DNA from: Quadrisphaera setariae | GTDB lineage: Bacteria; Actinomycetota; Actinomycetes; Actinomycetales; Quadrisphaeraceae | Reading direction: 5' to 3' | DNA: 64,000 nt | Assembly (NCBI RefSeq): GCF_008041935.1 | Contig: NZ_VKAC01000003.1 | Span: 310,001-374,000 of the forward strand | In this document: piece after piece, positions 12,138 through 20,028 of the stretch | Numbering within the stretch: position 1 is the stretch's first letter | Layout of the letters: each line of letters starts with the position of its first letter | The notes under the pieces: generated by a model | What the model saw: only the letters and a program-made list of their open reading frames with translations | Databases searched by the model: none | Told to the model about the DNA's origin: nothing | Position numbers and translations under genes: made by a program

Positions 12138-12791
12138 GTGTTCGTGACCCCCGACCAGGTGCCGCCGGTGGGCGGCCCCGTGCGCCTCCTGCCGATCTCC
12201 GGGGGGCCCGAGCAGCGCGGGACCCTGTCCGACTGGAGCACGAGCCCCGCGGGGCTCGTCGCCACCGCCGTCGTCACCCTCGACGACGACGCCGCTGCCA
12301 CCCTCGCCGACCAGCCCGTCTGGGCGCACCTGCAGGGCGCCGGCGGAGCGGCTGTGGTGCTGGAGGCCCTGGCCGAGGGCACCGCCGTGGACGGCGAGCT
12401 GCTCCTCACGGGCGTGCTGGCCCTCGCCACCGAGCAGCAGCGCGCCGAGCCCCGCGCCGACATCGCCCGCCGCGCCCAGCTGCGCGGCCGCGTGGCCGCT
12501 GCGGCGCGCACCATCGACCTGTCCCGGACCGGCGCCCGCGTGGTGCTGGCCACGGACGCCGCGCTGGCCAACCTCGGCGCCGCTGCCGACGACCAGGTGG
12601 AGCTGGTGGTCGAGGTCGACGCCCACGAGACCGTGACCGCCGCCGCGCGCGTCGTCCGCGTCGACGCCGAGCGCTCCGAGGTCGCCCTGAGCTTCATCGA
12701 CCTGTCCGAGGCCGACGCCACGCGCATCGAGCGCGCCGTGCTCGGGCAGATCAGCAGCGACCGCGAGCAGGCCGGCGCCACCTCCGCCTGA
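12138..12791 (+). CDS. PilZ-domain c-di-GMP receptor
   Basis: A 217-aa cytoplasmic protein with an N-terminal YcgR-like barrel and a C-terminal PilZ domain. The c-di-GMP-binding signature is complete: the Arg-rich ARRAQLRGR (RxxxR type) and, about 20 residues later, TIDLSRTGARV (DxSxxG). It would bind cyclic di-GMP and transmit it to an unknown partner. The GTG is 7 nt after TAGGCT (12125-12130), a leaderless arrangement; a second GTG two codons on is an alternative. A GGDEF cyclase is encoded at 2011-3624, but the two are not operonic. Confidence 0.85.
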   Translation: MFVTPDQVPPVGGPVRLLPISGGPEQRGTLSDWSTSPAGLVATAVVTLDDDAAATLADQPVWAHLQGAGGAAVVLEALAEGTAVDGELLLTGVLALATEQQRAEPRADIARRAQLRGRVAAAARTIDLSRTGARVVLATDAALANLGAAADDQVELVVEVDAHETVTAAARVVRVDAERSEVALSFIDLSEADATRIERAVLGQISSDREQAGATSA

Positions 12792-12817
12792 CCCAGTCGT
12801 CCCCCGTCCCCCCCGTT

Positions 12818-12870
12818 GGGTGCAGGGTGGCCCTGGTCCCGCAGGACTGGACCAGGGCCACCCTGCACCC
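12818..12870. repeat. 53-bp palindromic element, copy 1
   Basis: A perfect 22-bp inverted repeat (12818-12839 with 12849-12870) around a 9-nt loop. It lies 45 nt beyond the stop of the nuclease-fold gene. A degraded relative of one arm follows at about 12881-12900. A near-identical element in the opposite orientation lies at 14058-14110. It could double as a terminator. Confidence 0.85.
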
Positions 12871-12915
12871 GTCCGTGAGCGGACCAGATCCACCCAGTGC
12901 CGTTCTCGCTGCACG

Positions 12916-13866
12916 TCAGGATGCGGCGCGGCCTCGTCTCGCCGCGCACACACGGAGGAACTGCAGCACCTCTCGGCAGATGCCTTCGAGGTCCTCGTCG
13001 ATCTCGCTCGGCAGCACCGAGATGGTGCTCCGCCCCGACATGACGACCACCCGCTGGCGTTGGGTCGTCTTCTTGAAGCGGCCCGGACTGAGGTGCCAGG
13101 CGGTCGAGTTGATCTCCAGCTCGGCATCGAGGTCCTCCCAGTACGCGTCGAGGACGACGACGAGCTGACCGTGCTCGTCGCGGACTTCGACGTTCCAGTC
13201 CGGCTGGGGCACCCCGAACCTGTCGAAGCCCTCTCTCAGCCTCGCCTCCGCCACTGACCGGATGCCGGCCGCCACCTCCGCCAGGACCTCACGAGACAGC
13301 GCCGTCCGCTGGCGCTGAGCCAGGTGGACCTCGTCGGCGACGTGGGCGACGGTGCAGAAGCGCTGCTGCACGACGGCCGCTACCAGTTCGCGGACGTCAT
13401 CGAGGTCGTCGAGCCAGCGACAGGCGTCGATCGCCGCGCGCGCCGCAGGTACGACCCGCAGGCCACCGCGACGCAGGTCTCCGACGGCTCGGCGGGTGCG
13501 GGTGACCAGTGCGAACCCGTGCGAGGTCTTCTGGCTGGTGTGGGGGATGAGGACGTGGACGCGGTCGGACCGCTTCGCCCGGTGGCGCACCCCGTGGAGG
13601 TCCAGCGCATCGAGTCCCGTGAGTGCGCTGTCGGGACCGGCGTACTTCAGAGCACCGAGACGGCGCTCGTAGAGGGTCAACACCCCTCGGTGCCCGGCGA
13701 CGACACCTGGCAGGACCCGCTGCCACGGTCCGGTCCGCGAGATGCGCCGCATGATGGTCGAACTGGGTACGCCCACCCCGCGGAGCTCGGCGTGCGTTGC
13801 GACGGAGGCGCCGGGGCGCAGCAGTGTGGTGAGTCGGATCTGGTCGATGGTGGCGCGGCGAGGCAC
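12916..13866 (-). CDS. AbiEi-like / DUF559 nuclease-fold protein, palindrome-flanked
   Basis: A protein of at least 316 aa, typical of a large actinobacterial family annotated as AbiEi-antitoxin-like or DUF559. The N-terminal part (IRLTTLLRPGASVATHAELR, VPSSTIMRRI) looks like a winged-helix DNA-binding domain. The C-terminal 100 residues (LDAYWEDLDAELEINSTAWHL, then RQRVVVMSGRSTISVLPSEI) resemble a Vsr/restriction-endonuclease-like fold with Asp and Glu candidates for metal binding. GTG 13866 follows CACGCT and 7 nt; a GTG at 13974 (SD-like AGGGA) would add 36 poorly conserved-looking residues. GC on several lines is 65-73 percent, a little below neighbours. No toxin partner is adjacent. Function is not established. 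Confidence 0.6.
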   Translation of the reverse strand: MPRRATIDQIRLTTLLRPGASVATHAELRGVGVPSSTIMRRISRTGPWQRVLPGVVAGHRGVLTLYERRLGALKYAGPDSALTGLDALDLHGVRHRAKRSDRVHVLIPHTSQKTSHGFALVTRTRRAVGDLRRGGLRVVPAARAAIDACRWLDDLDDVRELVAAVVQQRFCTVAHVADEVHLAQRQRTALSREVLAEVAAGIRSVAEARLREGFDRFGVPQPDWNVEVRDEHGQLVVVLDAYWEDLDAELEINSTAWHLSPGRFKKTTQRQRVVVMSGRSTISVLPSEIDEDLEGICREVLQFLRVCAARRGRAAS

Positions 13867-14057
13867 GAGAGGCAGCGTGGCGGTGCAGGGCACGGCATGG
13901 CCGTCGGCGTCATGGGCCCTGTGGATGTCGACGCGGATCGGGTGCCCTGTGGGCGCATGAGCGACGGCGGCCACGTCGGCGTCCCTGTGTCAGCCGTGGG
14001 GTGTGCGAGCCGGCCCGGGGATCGAGCGTGGTGGGGGACTCCAGTCCACTCCGCGCT

Positions 14058-14110
14058 GGGTGCGGGGTGGCCCTGCTCCAGTCCCGCGGGACCAGGGCCA
14101 CCCTGCACCC
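14058..14110. repeat. 53-bp palindromic element, copy 2 (inverted)
   Basis: A 22-bp inverted repeat with two mismatches (14058-14079 with 14089-14110) and a 9-nt loop. Its right arm is identical to that of copy 1; its loop matches the reverse complement of the copy 1 loop with one change. Thus it is the same element in opposite orientation, on the 5' side of the nuclease-fold gene. Confidence 0.85.
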
Positions 14111-14147
14111 ACGAGGGAGGCGGGAGGCTGCCCCGGGAGCAGACGCA

Positions 14148-14184
14148 CCGAGCGCCGGCCTCCTCGGGGGAGACCGGCGCTCGG
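14148..14184 (-). terminator. Hairpin after dctA
   Basis: A perfect 11-bp stem (14148-14158 with 14174-14184) begins 18 nt beyond the dctA stop on the minus strand. It is separate from the 53-bp palindrome next to it. Confidence 0.7.
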
Positions 14185-14202
14185 GCGTCGGGGTGGGGCG
14201 GG

Positions 14203-15648
14203 TCAGCGCTGGGCGCTGCCGACCAGGGGGCGGTCGCCCGAGAGGACCAGGTCACCGTCGCGCTCGGACGGGGCGTCCGGGCCGGCGGTGGGGGCGCCGT
14301 GGCCACCGTCGGCGGCCAGGGAGCTCTCGTCGAAGGGCAGGTCGCCGGAGAGGACGGCCTTGACGCGGTCCTTGTCGATCTCCTTGGTCCAGGTGCCGAC
14401 GAGCACCGTGGCCACCGCGTTGCCGGCGAAGTTGGTGACGGCGCGGGCCTCGGACATGAACCTGTCGATGCCGACGATGAAGCCGACGCCGGGGACCAGG
14501 GCCGGGGCGTGGGCCTGGAGGCCGCCGGCCAGGGTGGCCAGGCCAGCGCCGGTGACGCCGGCCGCGCCCTTGGAGGCGAGGATCATGAAGGCGAGCAGAC
14601 CGATCTGCGCCGGGATCGACAGCGGGGTGCCCATCGCGTCGGCGATGAAGATCGAGGCCATGGTCAGGTAGATCGCGGTGCCGTCGAGGTTGAAGGAGTA
14701 GCCGGTCGGCACGACGATCCCGACCACCGGACGGGCCACGCCCAGGTGCTCCATCTTGGCGATGAGGCGGGGCAGCGCGGTCTCGGAGGAGGACGTGGAG
14801 ACGATGAGCAGGAACTCGCGGCCGAGGTACTTCAGCAGGCTGAAGATGTTCAGGCCGGTGACGACCCGCAGGATCGTGCCGAGGATGACGAAGACGAAGA
14901 CGGCGCAGGTCAGGTAGAAGGCGCCCATGAGGATCGCGAGGGCCTTGAGGGCGTCGACGCCGGTCTCGCCGACCACGCCGGCGATCGCACCGAACGCGCC
15001 GATGGGCGCCAGCCACATCACCCAGGCGAGGATCTTGAAGACGAGCTTCTGCAGGTTGCCCACGAGGTCGAGCAGCGGCTTGCCGGTCTCGCCCATGGTC
15101 TGCAGCGCGAAGCCGACGACGAGGGCGATGACCAGGACCTGCAGCACCTGCTCCTGCACGAGGGCGGAGAACAGGGTGGTGGGGATCAGGCTGGTGACGA
15201 AGCCGATGACACCGCCGGCCTCGGAGGACGCCGCAGCGGCCTTCTCGGCGGCCGCAGCAGCGGCGGCCGCGTCGGAGTCGGAGATGGTCAGGCCGTCACC
15301 GGGGTGGATGACGTTGCCCACCACCAGGCCGATGACCAGGGCGAAGGTCGACATCGCCAGGAAGTAGCCGAGGGCGATGCCGCCGACCTTGCCGACGGTC
15401 GCGGCCTTCCGGATGGACCCGATGCCCAGCACGATGGTGCAGAAGATGACCGGGCCGATCATCATCTTGACCAGGTCGATGAAGGCCGCGCCGATCGGCT
15501 TCATCTCCTTGGCGGTGTCCGGGGCCACCAGGCCCAGGACGATGCCGGCCGTCACGGCGACGATCACGCCGATGTAGAGCCAGTGCGACTTGTCCTTGTG
15601 CTTCTTGGGGGCCGCCCCGGTCGGGACCGCTGCTGCTGAGCTGCTCAT
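14203..15648 (-). CDS. dctA: C4-dicarboxylate:cation symporter (DAACS family)
   Basis: A 481-aa inner-membrane symporter importing succinate, fumarate or malate with H+/Na+. The family landmarks are MIGPVIFCTIVLGIGS, STSSSETALPRL (the serine-rich re-entrant loop), VPTGYSFNLDGTAIYL (the NxDG motif), and AGLATLAGGL with a late DRFMSEARAVTNFAGNAVAT (substrate-binding Arg and Asn). About eight membrane helices plus two hairpins are seen. ATG 15648 has GGAGG 10 nt upstream. Divergently transcribed from a CitA/DcuS-type sensor-regulator pair, the standard arrangement for dicarboxylate-induced uptake. Glutamate/aspartate transport is the alternative substrate class. Confidence 0.9.
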   Translation of the reverse strand: MSSSAAAVPTGAAPKKHKDKSHWLYIGVIVAVTAGIVLGLVAPDTAKEMKPIGAAFIDLVKMMIGPVIFCTIVLGIGSIRKAATVGKVGGIALGYFLAMSTFALVIGLVVGNVIHPGDGLTISDSDAAAAAAAAEKAAAASSEAGGVIGFVTSLIPTTLFSALVQEQVLQVLVIALVVGFALQTMGETGKPLLDLVGNLQKLVFKILAWVMWLAPIGAFGAIAGVVGETGVDALKALAILMGAFYLTCAVFVFVILGTILRVVTGLNIFSLLKYLGREFLLIVSTSSSETALPRLIAKMEHLGVARPVVGIVVPTGYSFNLDGTAIYLTMASIFIADAMGTPLSIPAQIGLLAFMILASKGAAGVTGAGLATLAGGLQAHAPALVPGVGFIVGIDRFMSEARAVTNFAGNAVATVLVGTWTKEIDKDRVKAVLSGDLPFDESSLAADGGHGAPTAGPDAPSERDGDLVLSGDRPLVGSAQR

Positions 15649-15676
15649 GGTCAGCGCACCTCCACGTCGTCGTGAG

Positions 15677-15698
15677 ACCGGAGCTTCCCCGCTCCGGT
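15677..15698. promoter_or_regulatory. Hairpin/inverted repeat in the dctA leader
   Basis: ACCGGAGC (15677-15684) and GCTCCGGT (15691-15698) form a perfect 8-bp inverted repeat 29 nt upstream of the dctA start. Next to it GGTGTG-N8-CACACC (15696-15715) is another inverted repeat. Either could be a regulator site or an mRNA hairpin. Confidence 0.35.
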
Positions 15699-15760
15699 GT
15701 GCCTCGGGTCACACCCGTCTGTCCATGAGGTTGCCCGCGTGCGCCGGTGGTGTCGTCGTT

Positions 15761-15777
15761 GTGAACCTTGTGTTCAC
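15761..15777. promoter_or_regulatory. GTGAAC-N5-GTTCAC inverted repeat between dctA and the sensor kinase
   Basis: A 6-bp perfect inverted repeat with 5-nt spacer, centred 40 nt before the kinase start. In this position it is the best candidate operator for the response regulator encoded at 17446-18177. Confidence 0.4.
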
Positions 15778-15808
15778 GGCCGCCTGACCAGCACGTCATC
15801 CTGGTGCG

Positions 15809-17449
15809 GTGCTCATGACCCGGGTGCGGGCGATGTCGCTCGCTCGCCAGCTGCTGGCCCTGCAGGCGGCGCTGCTGGTGGTGCTGCTCGTCGGGGTGGC
15901 CGTGCTCGACGCCGTCCTCGACGTCCGCAGCGACCAGCGGGCGGCGGGGGAGCGCGTGCTGGGCATCGCCGAGGCGATCGCGCTGAGCTCGGTGGTGGTC
16001 GACGCCGCCGAGCGCGACGCCACCGCTCCCGGGACGGCGACCGCGGCGCTGCAGCCCTTCGCGGAGGCGGTGCGCGCGGAGACGGGGATCTCCTTCATCA
16101 CGATCATGGCGCCCGACGGCACCCGGTGGACCCACCCCCGCCCGGAGGAGATCGGACGCACCTACCTGGGCTCGCGGGAGCAGGCCCTCGCCGGTGAGCC
16201 GTACGTCGAGACGTACACCGGGACGCTGGGCCCCTCCGTGCGCGCCGTGGTGCCCGTCTTCGGCGCGGCCGCGGCCGGCGACCCGCGGCCGGTGGTGGCG
16301 CTGGTGGCCGTCGGTGTGACCACGGCCCAGCTCGACCAGGAGTTCGTGCGCAGCCTGCCGGTGCCGCTGGCCGCCCTGGGTGCCCTCATGCTGGTGGCGC
16401 TGGCCGGCAGCGCGCTGGTCTCCCGGCGCCTGCGGCGCCAGACGCACGGCATGGGCAGCGAGGAGATGGAGCGGATGTACTCCTCCCACGAGGCGGTGCT
16501 GCACTCGGTGCGCGAGGGCCTCGTGGTGGTCGACCCCGACGGGAGGGTGGGCGTGGCCAACGACGAGGGCCGGCGCCTGCTGGGCCTGGCCGAGGGGGCC
16601 GCCGACCCGGTGGGCCGCCCCGCGGCCGACCTGCCGGTGGCGCCCTCGCTGCGCGACCTGCTGGTCGAGGGCAGGCCGGCCACCGACGAGACCCACCTCA
16701 CCGACGAGCGGGTGCTGGTGGTCAGCCAGTCGCGGGTGGAGTGGGCGGGGCGCCGCCACGGGACCGTGATGACGCTGCGCGACCGCACGGAGCTGGAGGC
16801 GCTCACCGGTGAGCTGGACTCCACCCGCGCCCTGTCGGAGGCGCTGCGGTCCCAGGCGCACGAGGCCGCGAACCGGCTGCACACCGTCGTCGTCCTCGTG
16901 GAGACGGGCCACCCGGAGCGGGCTGTCGAGTACGCCGTGGAGCAGCTGGAGCTGAGCCAGCGCCTCACCGACCGGGTGGTGGAGAGCATCGACGAGCCCG
17001 TGGTGGCCGCGCTGCTGCTGGGGAAGACCGCGCAGGCCGCCGAGCGCGCCGTCACGGTGCGGGTGGAGCCGCACTCCTACCTGCCGGCGGGTCTGGCCTC
17101 GAGCCCCGCGGCCGGCAGGGACCTGGTCACCGTGCTGGGCAACCTGGTCGACAACGCGGTGGACGCCGTGGCGACCCTCGACGACGACGACGAGCGGGAG
17201 GTGCTGGTGGGCCTCCGGCCCGACGGGAAGGACCTGCTGCTGCGGGTCAGCGACAGCGGCCCCGGACTGCCCGACGACCTGGTCGACGCCGCCTTCACCC
17301 GCGGGTGGACGACCAAGGTCTCAGCGACCAGCGCCGGGCGGGGCCTGGGGCTGTCCCTGGTCGACCAGGTGGTGCGCCGCCGCCGGGGCACCGTCGACGT
17401 CGACGGCTCGACCTTCGAGGTCCGCCTGCCGCTGGAGGGGCTGCGGTGA
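15809..17449 (+). CDS. CitA/DcuS-family sensor histidine kinase
   Basis: A 546-aa membrane sensor for dicarboxylates or citrate. TM1 (about residues 13-35) and TM2 (about 180-200) enclose an extracytoplasmic PAS-like domain with ISFITIMAPDGTRWTHP, matching the family ligand domain. A cytoplasmic PAS domain (near 230-330), the H-box QAHEAANRLHTVVVLVE with the phospho-accepting His, the N-box LGNLVDNAVDA, and G-boxes DSGPGL and GRGLGLSL follow. Starts at 15809, 15815 and 15833 are all possible; none has a clear ribosome site. Overlaps the regulator gene by GTGA. Confidence 0.9.
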   Translation: MLMTRVRAMSLARQLLALQAALLVVLLVGVAVLDAVLDVRSDQRAAGERVLGIAEAIALSSVVVDAAERDATAPGTATAALQPFAEAVRAETGISFITIMAPDGTRWTHPRPEEIGRTYLGSREQALAGEPYVETYTGTLGPSVRAVVPVFGAAAAGDPRPVVALVAVGVTTAQLDQEFVRSLPVPLAALGALMLVALAGSALVSRRLRRQTHGMGSEEMERMYSSHEAVLHSVREGLVVVDPDGRVGVANDEGRRLLGLAEGAADPVGRPAADLPVAPSLRDLLVEGRPATDETHLTDERVLVVSQSRVEWAGRRHGTVMTLRDRTELEALTGELDSTRALSEALRSQAHEAANRLHTVVVLVETGHPERAVEYAVEQLELSQRLTDRVVESIDEPVVAALLLGKTAQAAERAVTVRVEPHSYLPAGLASSPAAGRDLVTVLGNLVDNAVDAVATLDDDDEREVLVGLRPDGKDLLLRVSDSGPGLPDDLVDAAFTRGWTTKVSATSAGRGLGLSLVDQVVRRRRGTVDVDGSTFEVRLPLEGLR

Positions 17450-18177
17450 CGGCCAGCAGGGGGCCCGTGCGGGTGCTCGTGGTCGAGGACGAGCCGATCA
17501 TGGCCGCCGCGCACGCCCAGTACGTCACGGGTGTGCGCGGCCTGGTGCTCGCCGGGACCGCGGGGACGGTCCGCGACGCCGTCCGAGCGCTGCGCTCGGC
17601 GCCCCGGGACGCGCCGGTCGACCTCGTGCTGCTCGACCTCGACCTGCCCGACGGGCACGGCCTCGACCTGGTCCGCTCGCTGCGGGCGGCGAAGTGGACC
17701 GGCGACGTCATCGCCGTCACCTCCACCCGCGACCTCGTGGCGGTGCGCGCGGCGGTGTCCCTGGGGGTGGTGCAGTACCTGCTCAAGCCGTTCACCCGCC
17801 GCTCCTTCGAGGAGAAGCTGGCCCGCTACCTCGACTTCCGGGCGCAGCTGCACGGGGAGGGCGGAGCGGACGAGGCGCCGCTGGACCAGGGCGACGTCGA
17901 CCGCGCCTTCGCGGCCCTGCGCAGCAGCACCGGTGCGGCGCTGCCCTCGGGGCTGGCGCAGGAGACCCTGGACTCCGTGCGCCGCGCGGTCGCCGCGGCG
18001 GGGCCCGCCGCGGGCGCCTCCGCCTCCGAGGTGGCCACCGCGTGCGGGACCTCCCGGGTCACCGCGCGCCGCTACCTGGAGCACCTGACCGAGGCCGGCG
18101 AGCTGGAGCGCCACCAGCGGTACGGCGGCACGGGCCGCCCCGAGGTGGAGTACCGCTCCGCGCAGCGACATCGCTGA
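17446..18177 (+). CDS. CitB/DcuR-family response regulator
   Basis: A 243-aa regulator. The receiver domain holds the acidic pair in VVEDEP, the phospho-acceptor Asp in VLLDLDLPDGHG, a Thr in AVTSTRD and Lys in YLLKPF. The C-terminal half ends with a winged/HTH segment (SEVATACGTSRVTARRYLEHL) characteristic of the CitB branch. The GTG start overlaps the kinase stop (GTGA), so translation is coupled. Its likely target is the divergent dctA promoter. Confidence 0.9.
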   Translation: MTASRGPVRVLVVEDEPIMAAAHAQYVTGVRGLVLAGTAGTVRDAVRALRSAPRDAPVDLVLLDLDLPDGHGLDLVRSLRAAKWTGDVIAVTSTRDLVAVRAAVSLGVVQYLLKPFTRRSFEEKLARYLDFRAQLHGEGGADEAPLDQGDVDRAFAALRSSTGAALPSGLAQETLDSVRRAVAAAGPAAGASASEVATACGTSRVTARRYLEHLTEAGELERHQRYGGTGRPEVEYRSAQRHR

Positions 18178-18190
18178 TCCCCGCCCGTGA

Positions 18191-18216
18191 CTGCCCGTGA
18201 CAGGTGTCACGGGCAG
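18191..18216. terminator. 11-bp inverted repeat between response regulator and ABC operon
   Basis: CTGCCCGTGAC and GTCACGGGCAG (18191-18201, 18206-18216) are a perfect repeat with an AGGT loop, 14 nt after the regulator stop. It is a plausible terminator, but its 26-bp symmetric form is also compatible with an operator for the ABC operon downstream. Confidence 0.5.
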
Positions 18217-18268
18217 GTCGTGACGGTGGGCCCGGGGACGACGGCGGTCGCGCGGCCAGGCTCTAGCC

Positions 18269-19246
18269 ATGAGCACAGCGACCACGCGGGTCCCCGCGCC
18301 GCCGGCGCCCGCACGCCACCCCGACCCGGGCGCACCTGCCCTGCTCCTGAGGGGGCTCACGCAGCGCTTCGGGTCCGTGACCGCCGTCGACGGCATCGAC
18401 CTGGAGGTCGCCCCCGGTGAGGTGGTGGCCTTCCTCGGCCCCAACGGCGCTGGCAAGACCAGCACCCTCGACGTGGTGCTCGGCCTGGCGCAGCCGACCT
18501 CGGGCACCGTCGAGGTCTGCGGCACCACCCCGCGCGACGCCGTCGACAGGGGGTGGATCTCCGCGGTCATGCAGACCGGCGGCCTGCTCAAGGACCTGAC
18601 CGTCGCCGAGACGGTGGAGCTGACCGCGAGCCTGTTCTCCAGCCACCAGCCGCTGGACGCCGTCATGGAGCGGGCGGGCGTCTCCGGCATCGCCGGCCGC
18701 CGCGTGGGCAAGTGCTCCGGAGGTGAGCAGCAGCGGCTGCGCTTCGCGATGGCGCTCCTGCCCGACCCCCGCCTGCTCGTGCTCGACGAGCCCACCACCG
18801 GCATGGACGTGGAGGGCCGGCGCGCCTTCTGGAAGGCGATCAGGGACGACGCCCAGCGCCCTCACCGGGGCCGCACGGTCATCTTCGCGACGCACTACCT
18901 CGAAGAGGCCGACACCTACGCCGACCGCGTGGTGCTGGTCAGCCGCGGGCGCGTGGTCGCGGACGGCACCGCCGCGCAGGTGCGGGCCATGTCGTCGGGG
19001 CGGACCGTCCGCGCCACCTGGCCGGGAGCCACCCCGGCGGAGGTCGACAGGCTCGGGCTCCTCGGCGGCGTCGAGTCCGTCTCCCTGGTCGGCAGCACGG
19101 TCACCGCGCACACCACCGACTCCGACGCGCTGGCCCGCCACCTGCTCAGCGCCACGCCCTGCCGCGACCTGGAGGTCACCGCCCGCGGCCTGGAGGACAC
19201 GTTCCTCGCCCTCACCCAGCCCACGAACGCGCAGGAGCAGCGATGA
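18269..19246 (+). CDS. ABC transporter ATP-binding protein (DrrA/exporter type)
   Basis: A 325-aa ATPase. Walker A is GPNGAGKTS (near residue 63), the signature is CSGGEQQRLRFAMALL, Walker B is LLVLDEPTTGMD, and the switch His is in FATHYLEEAD. The C-terminal 90-residue extension is typical of DrrA-like exporter ATPases. ATG lies 6 nt after CAGGCT, a leaderless promoter. It overlaps the permease gene by ATGA, and four genes in a row are joined by 4-nt overlaps. Confidence 0.92.
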   Translation: MSTATTRVPAPPAPARHPDPGAPALLLRGLTQRFGSVTAVDGIDLEVAPGEVVAFLGPNGAGKTSTLDVVLGLAQPTSGTVEVCGTTPRDAVDRGWISAVMQTGGLLKDLTVAETVELTASLFSSHQPLDAVMERAGVSGIAGRRVGKCSGGEQQRLRFAMALLPDPRLLVLDEPTTGMDVEGRRAFWKAIRDDAQRPHRGRTVIFATHYLEEADTYADRVVLVSRGRVVADGTAAQVRAMSSGRTVRATWPGATPAEVDRLGLLGGVESVSLVGSTVTAHTTDSDALARHLLSATPCRDLEVTARGLEDTFLALTQPTNAQEQR

Positions 19247-20028
19247 CCACCACCAGCCCCACGACGACGACGAGCGTCCGCGCCGCGGCGCCCGCCCGCG
19301 TCCGCCGCCCGCTCGTCAACCCGACCTACCTGCGGCTGGAGCTGCGCCGCCTGCTGCGCAACCGGCGCACCCTCGTCTTCAGCGTGGTGCTGCCGGTGGT
19401 GTTCGTCCTGAGCTTCTCCGGTGCGCAGTCCGACCCGCAGGGCAAGGCCTACGTCGCCGTCAACTTCGCCGTCTACGGCGCGATGGTCGCCGCGGCGGCC
19501 ACCGGGGCCGCCGTCTCGGTCGAGCGCAGCTCCGGCTGGAGCCGGCAGCTGCGCCTGACGCCGCTGCGCCCCGCCGCCCAGGTGGCCACCAAGGTCATGA
19601 CCGCGCTGGTGCTGGCGGCGCTGCCCGTCGTCGTCGTCCTGGCGGTGGGGGCCGCGATGGGCGGGCGGCTGCCCGCGGGGGACTGGGCCGCGGCGGCGCT
19701 CGCGGCGTGGCTGGGTGCGGTCCCGTTCGCCGGGCTCGGCCTCGCGGTCGGCTACCTCGTGCCCGCGGAGAACGCGATGCAGGTGGTCGGTGCGGGCATG
19801 TCGCTGCTGGCGATGGTGGGCGGGCTGTTCGTCCCGCTGTCGATCTTCGGCACCACCATGCGCCACGTCGCCGCCCTCACCCCGGCCTGGGGCCCGAGCG
19901 TGCTGGCCCGCCACCCCTTCGCCCACGAGTCCACCGTGACCGCGGGCGCGGCCAGCCTCGTGGTGTGGGCGCTGCTCTTCGCGGCCGCCGCGGCCTGGCT
20001 GTTCCGCCGCGACACGGCCCGCGTGTGA
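19243..20028 (+). CDS. ABC-2 type permease
   Basis: A 261-aa membrane protein with six hydrophobic segments, e.g. TLVFSVVLPVVFVLSFS and LPVVVVLAVGAAMGG, and the late GLFVPLSIFG, as in ABC-2 exporters of drugs or lipids. It pairs with the ATPase upstream (ATGA overlap) and is coupled to a sensor kinase downstream (GTGA). Cargo is not evident. The linkage to a DesK-like pair is reminiscent of Bacillus-type membrane-fluidity or antibiotic-response modules. Confidence 0.88.
   Translation: MTTTSPTTTTSVRAAAPARVRRPLVNPTYLRLELRRLLRNRRTLVFSVVLPVVFVLSFSGAQSDPQGKAYVAVNFAVYGAMVAAAATGAAVSVERSSGWSRQLRLTPLRPAAQVATKVMTALVLAALPVVVVLAVGAAMGGRLPAGDWAAAALAAWLGAVPFAGLGLAVGYLVPAENAMQVVGAGMSLLAMVGGLFVPLSIFGTTMRHVAALTPAWGPSVLARHPFAHESTVTAGAASLVVWALLFAAAAAWLFRRDTARV

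Noticed and set aside
13324-15639. A 771-codon plus-strand frame over the nuclease gene and dctA
   Set aside because: Antisense to DctA, which has unambiguous family motifs; no recognisable protein in the frame.
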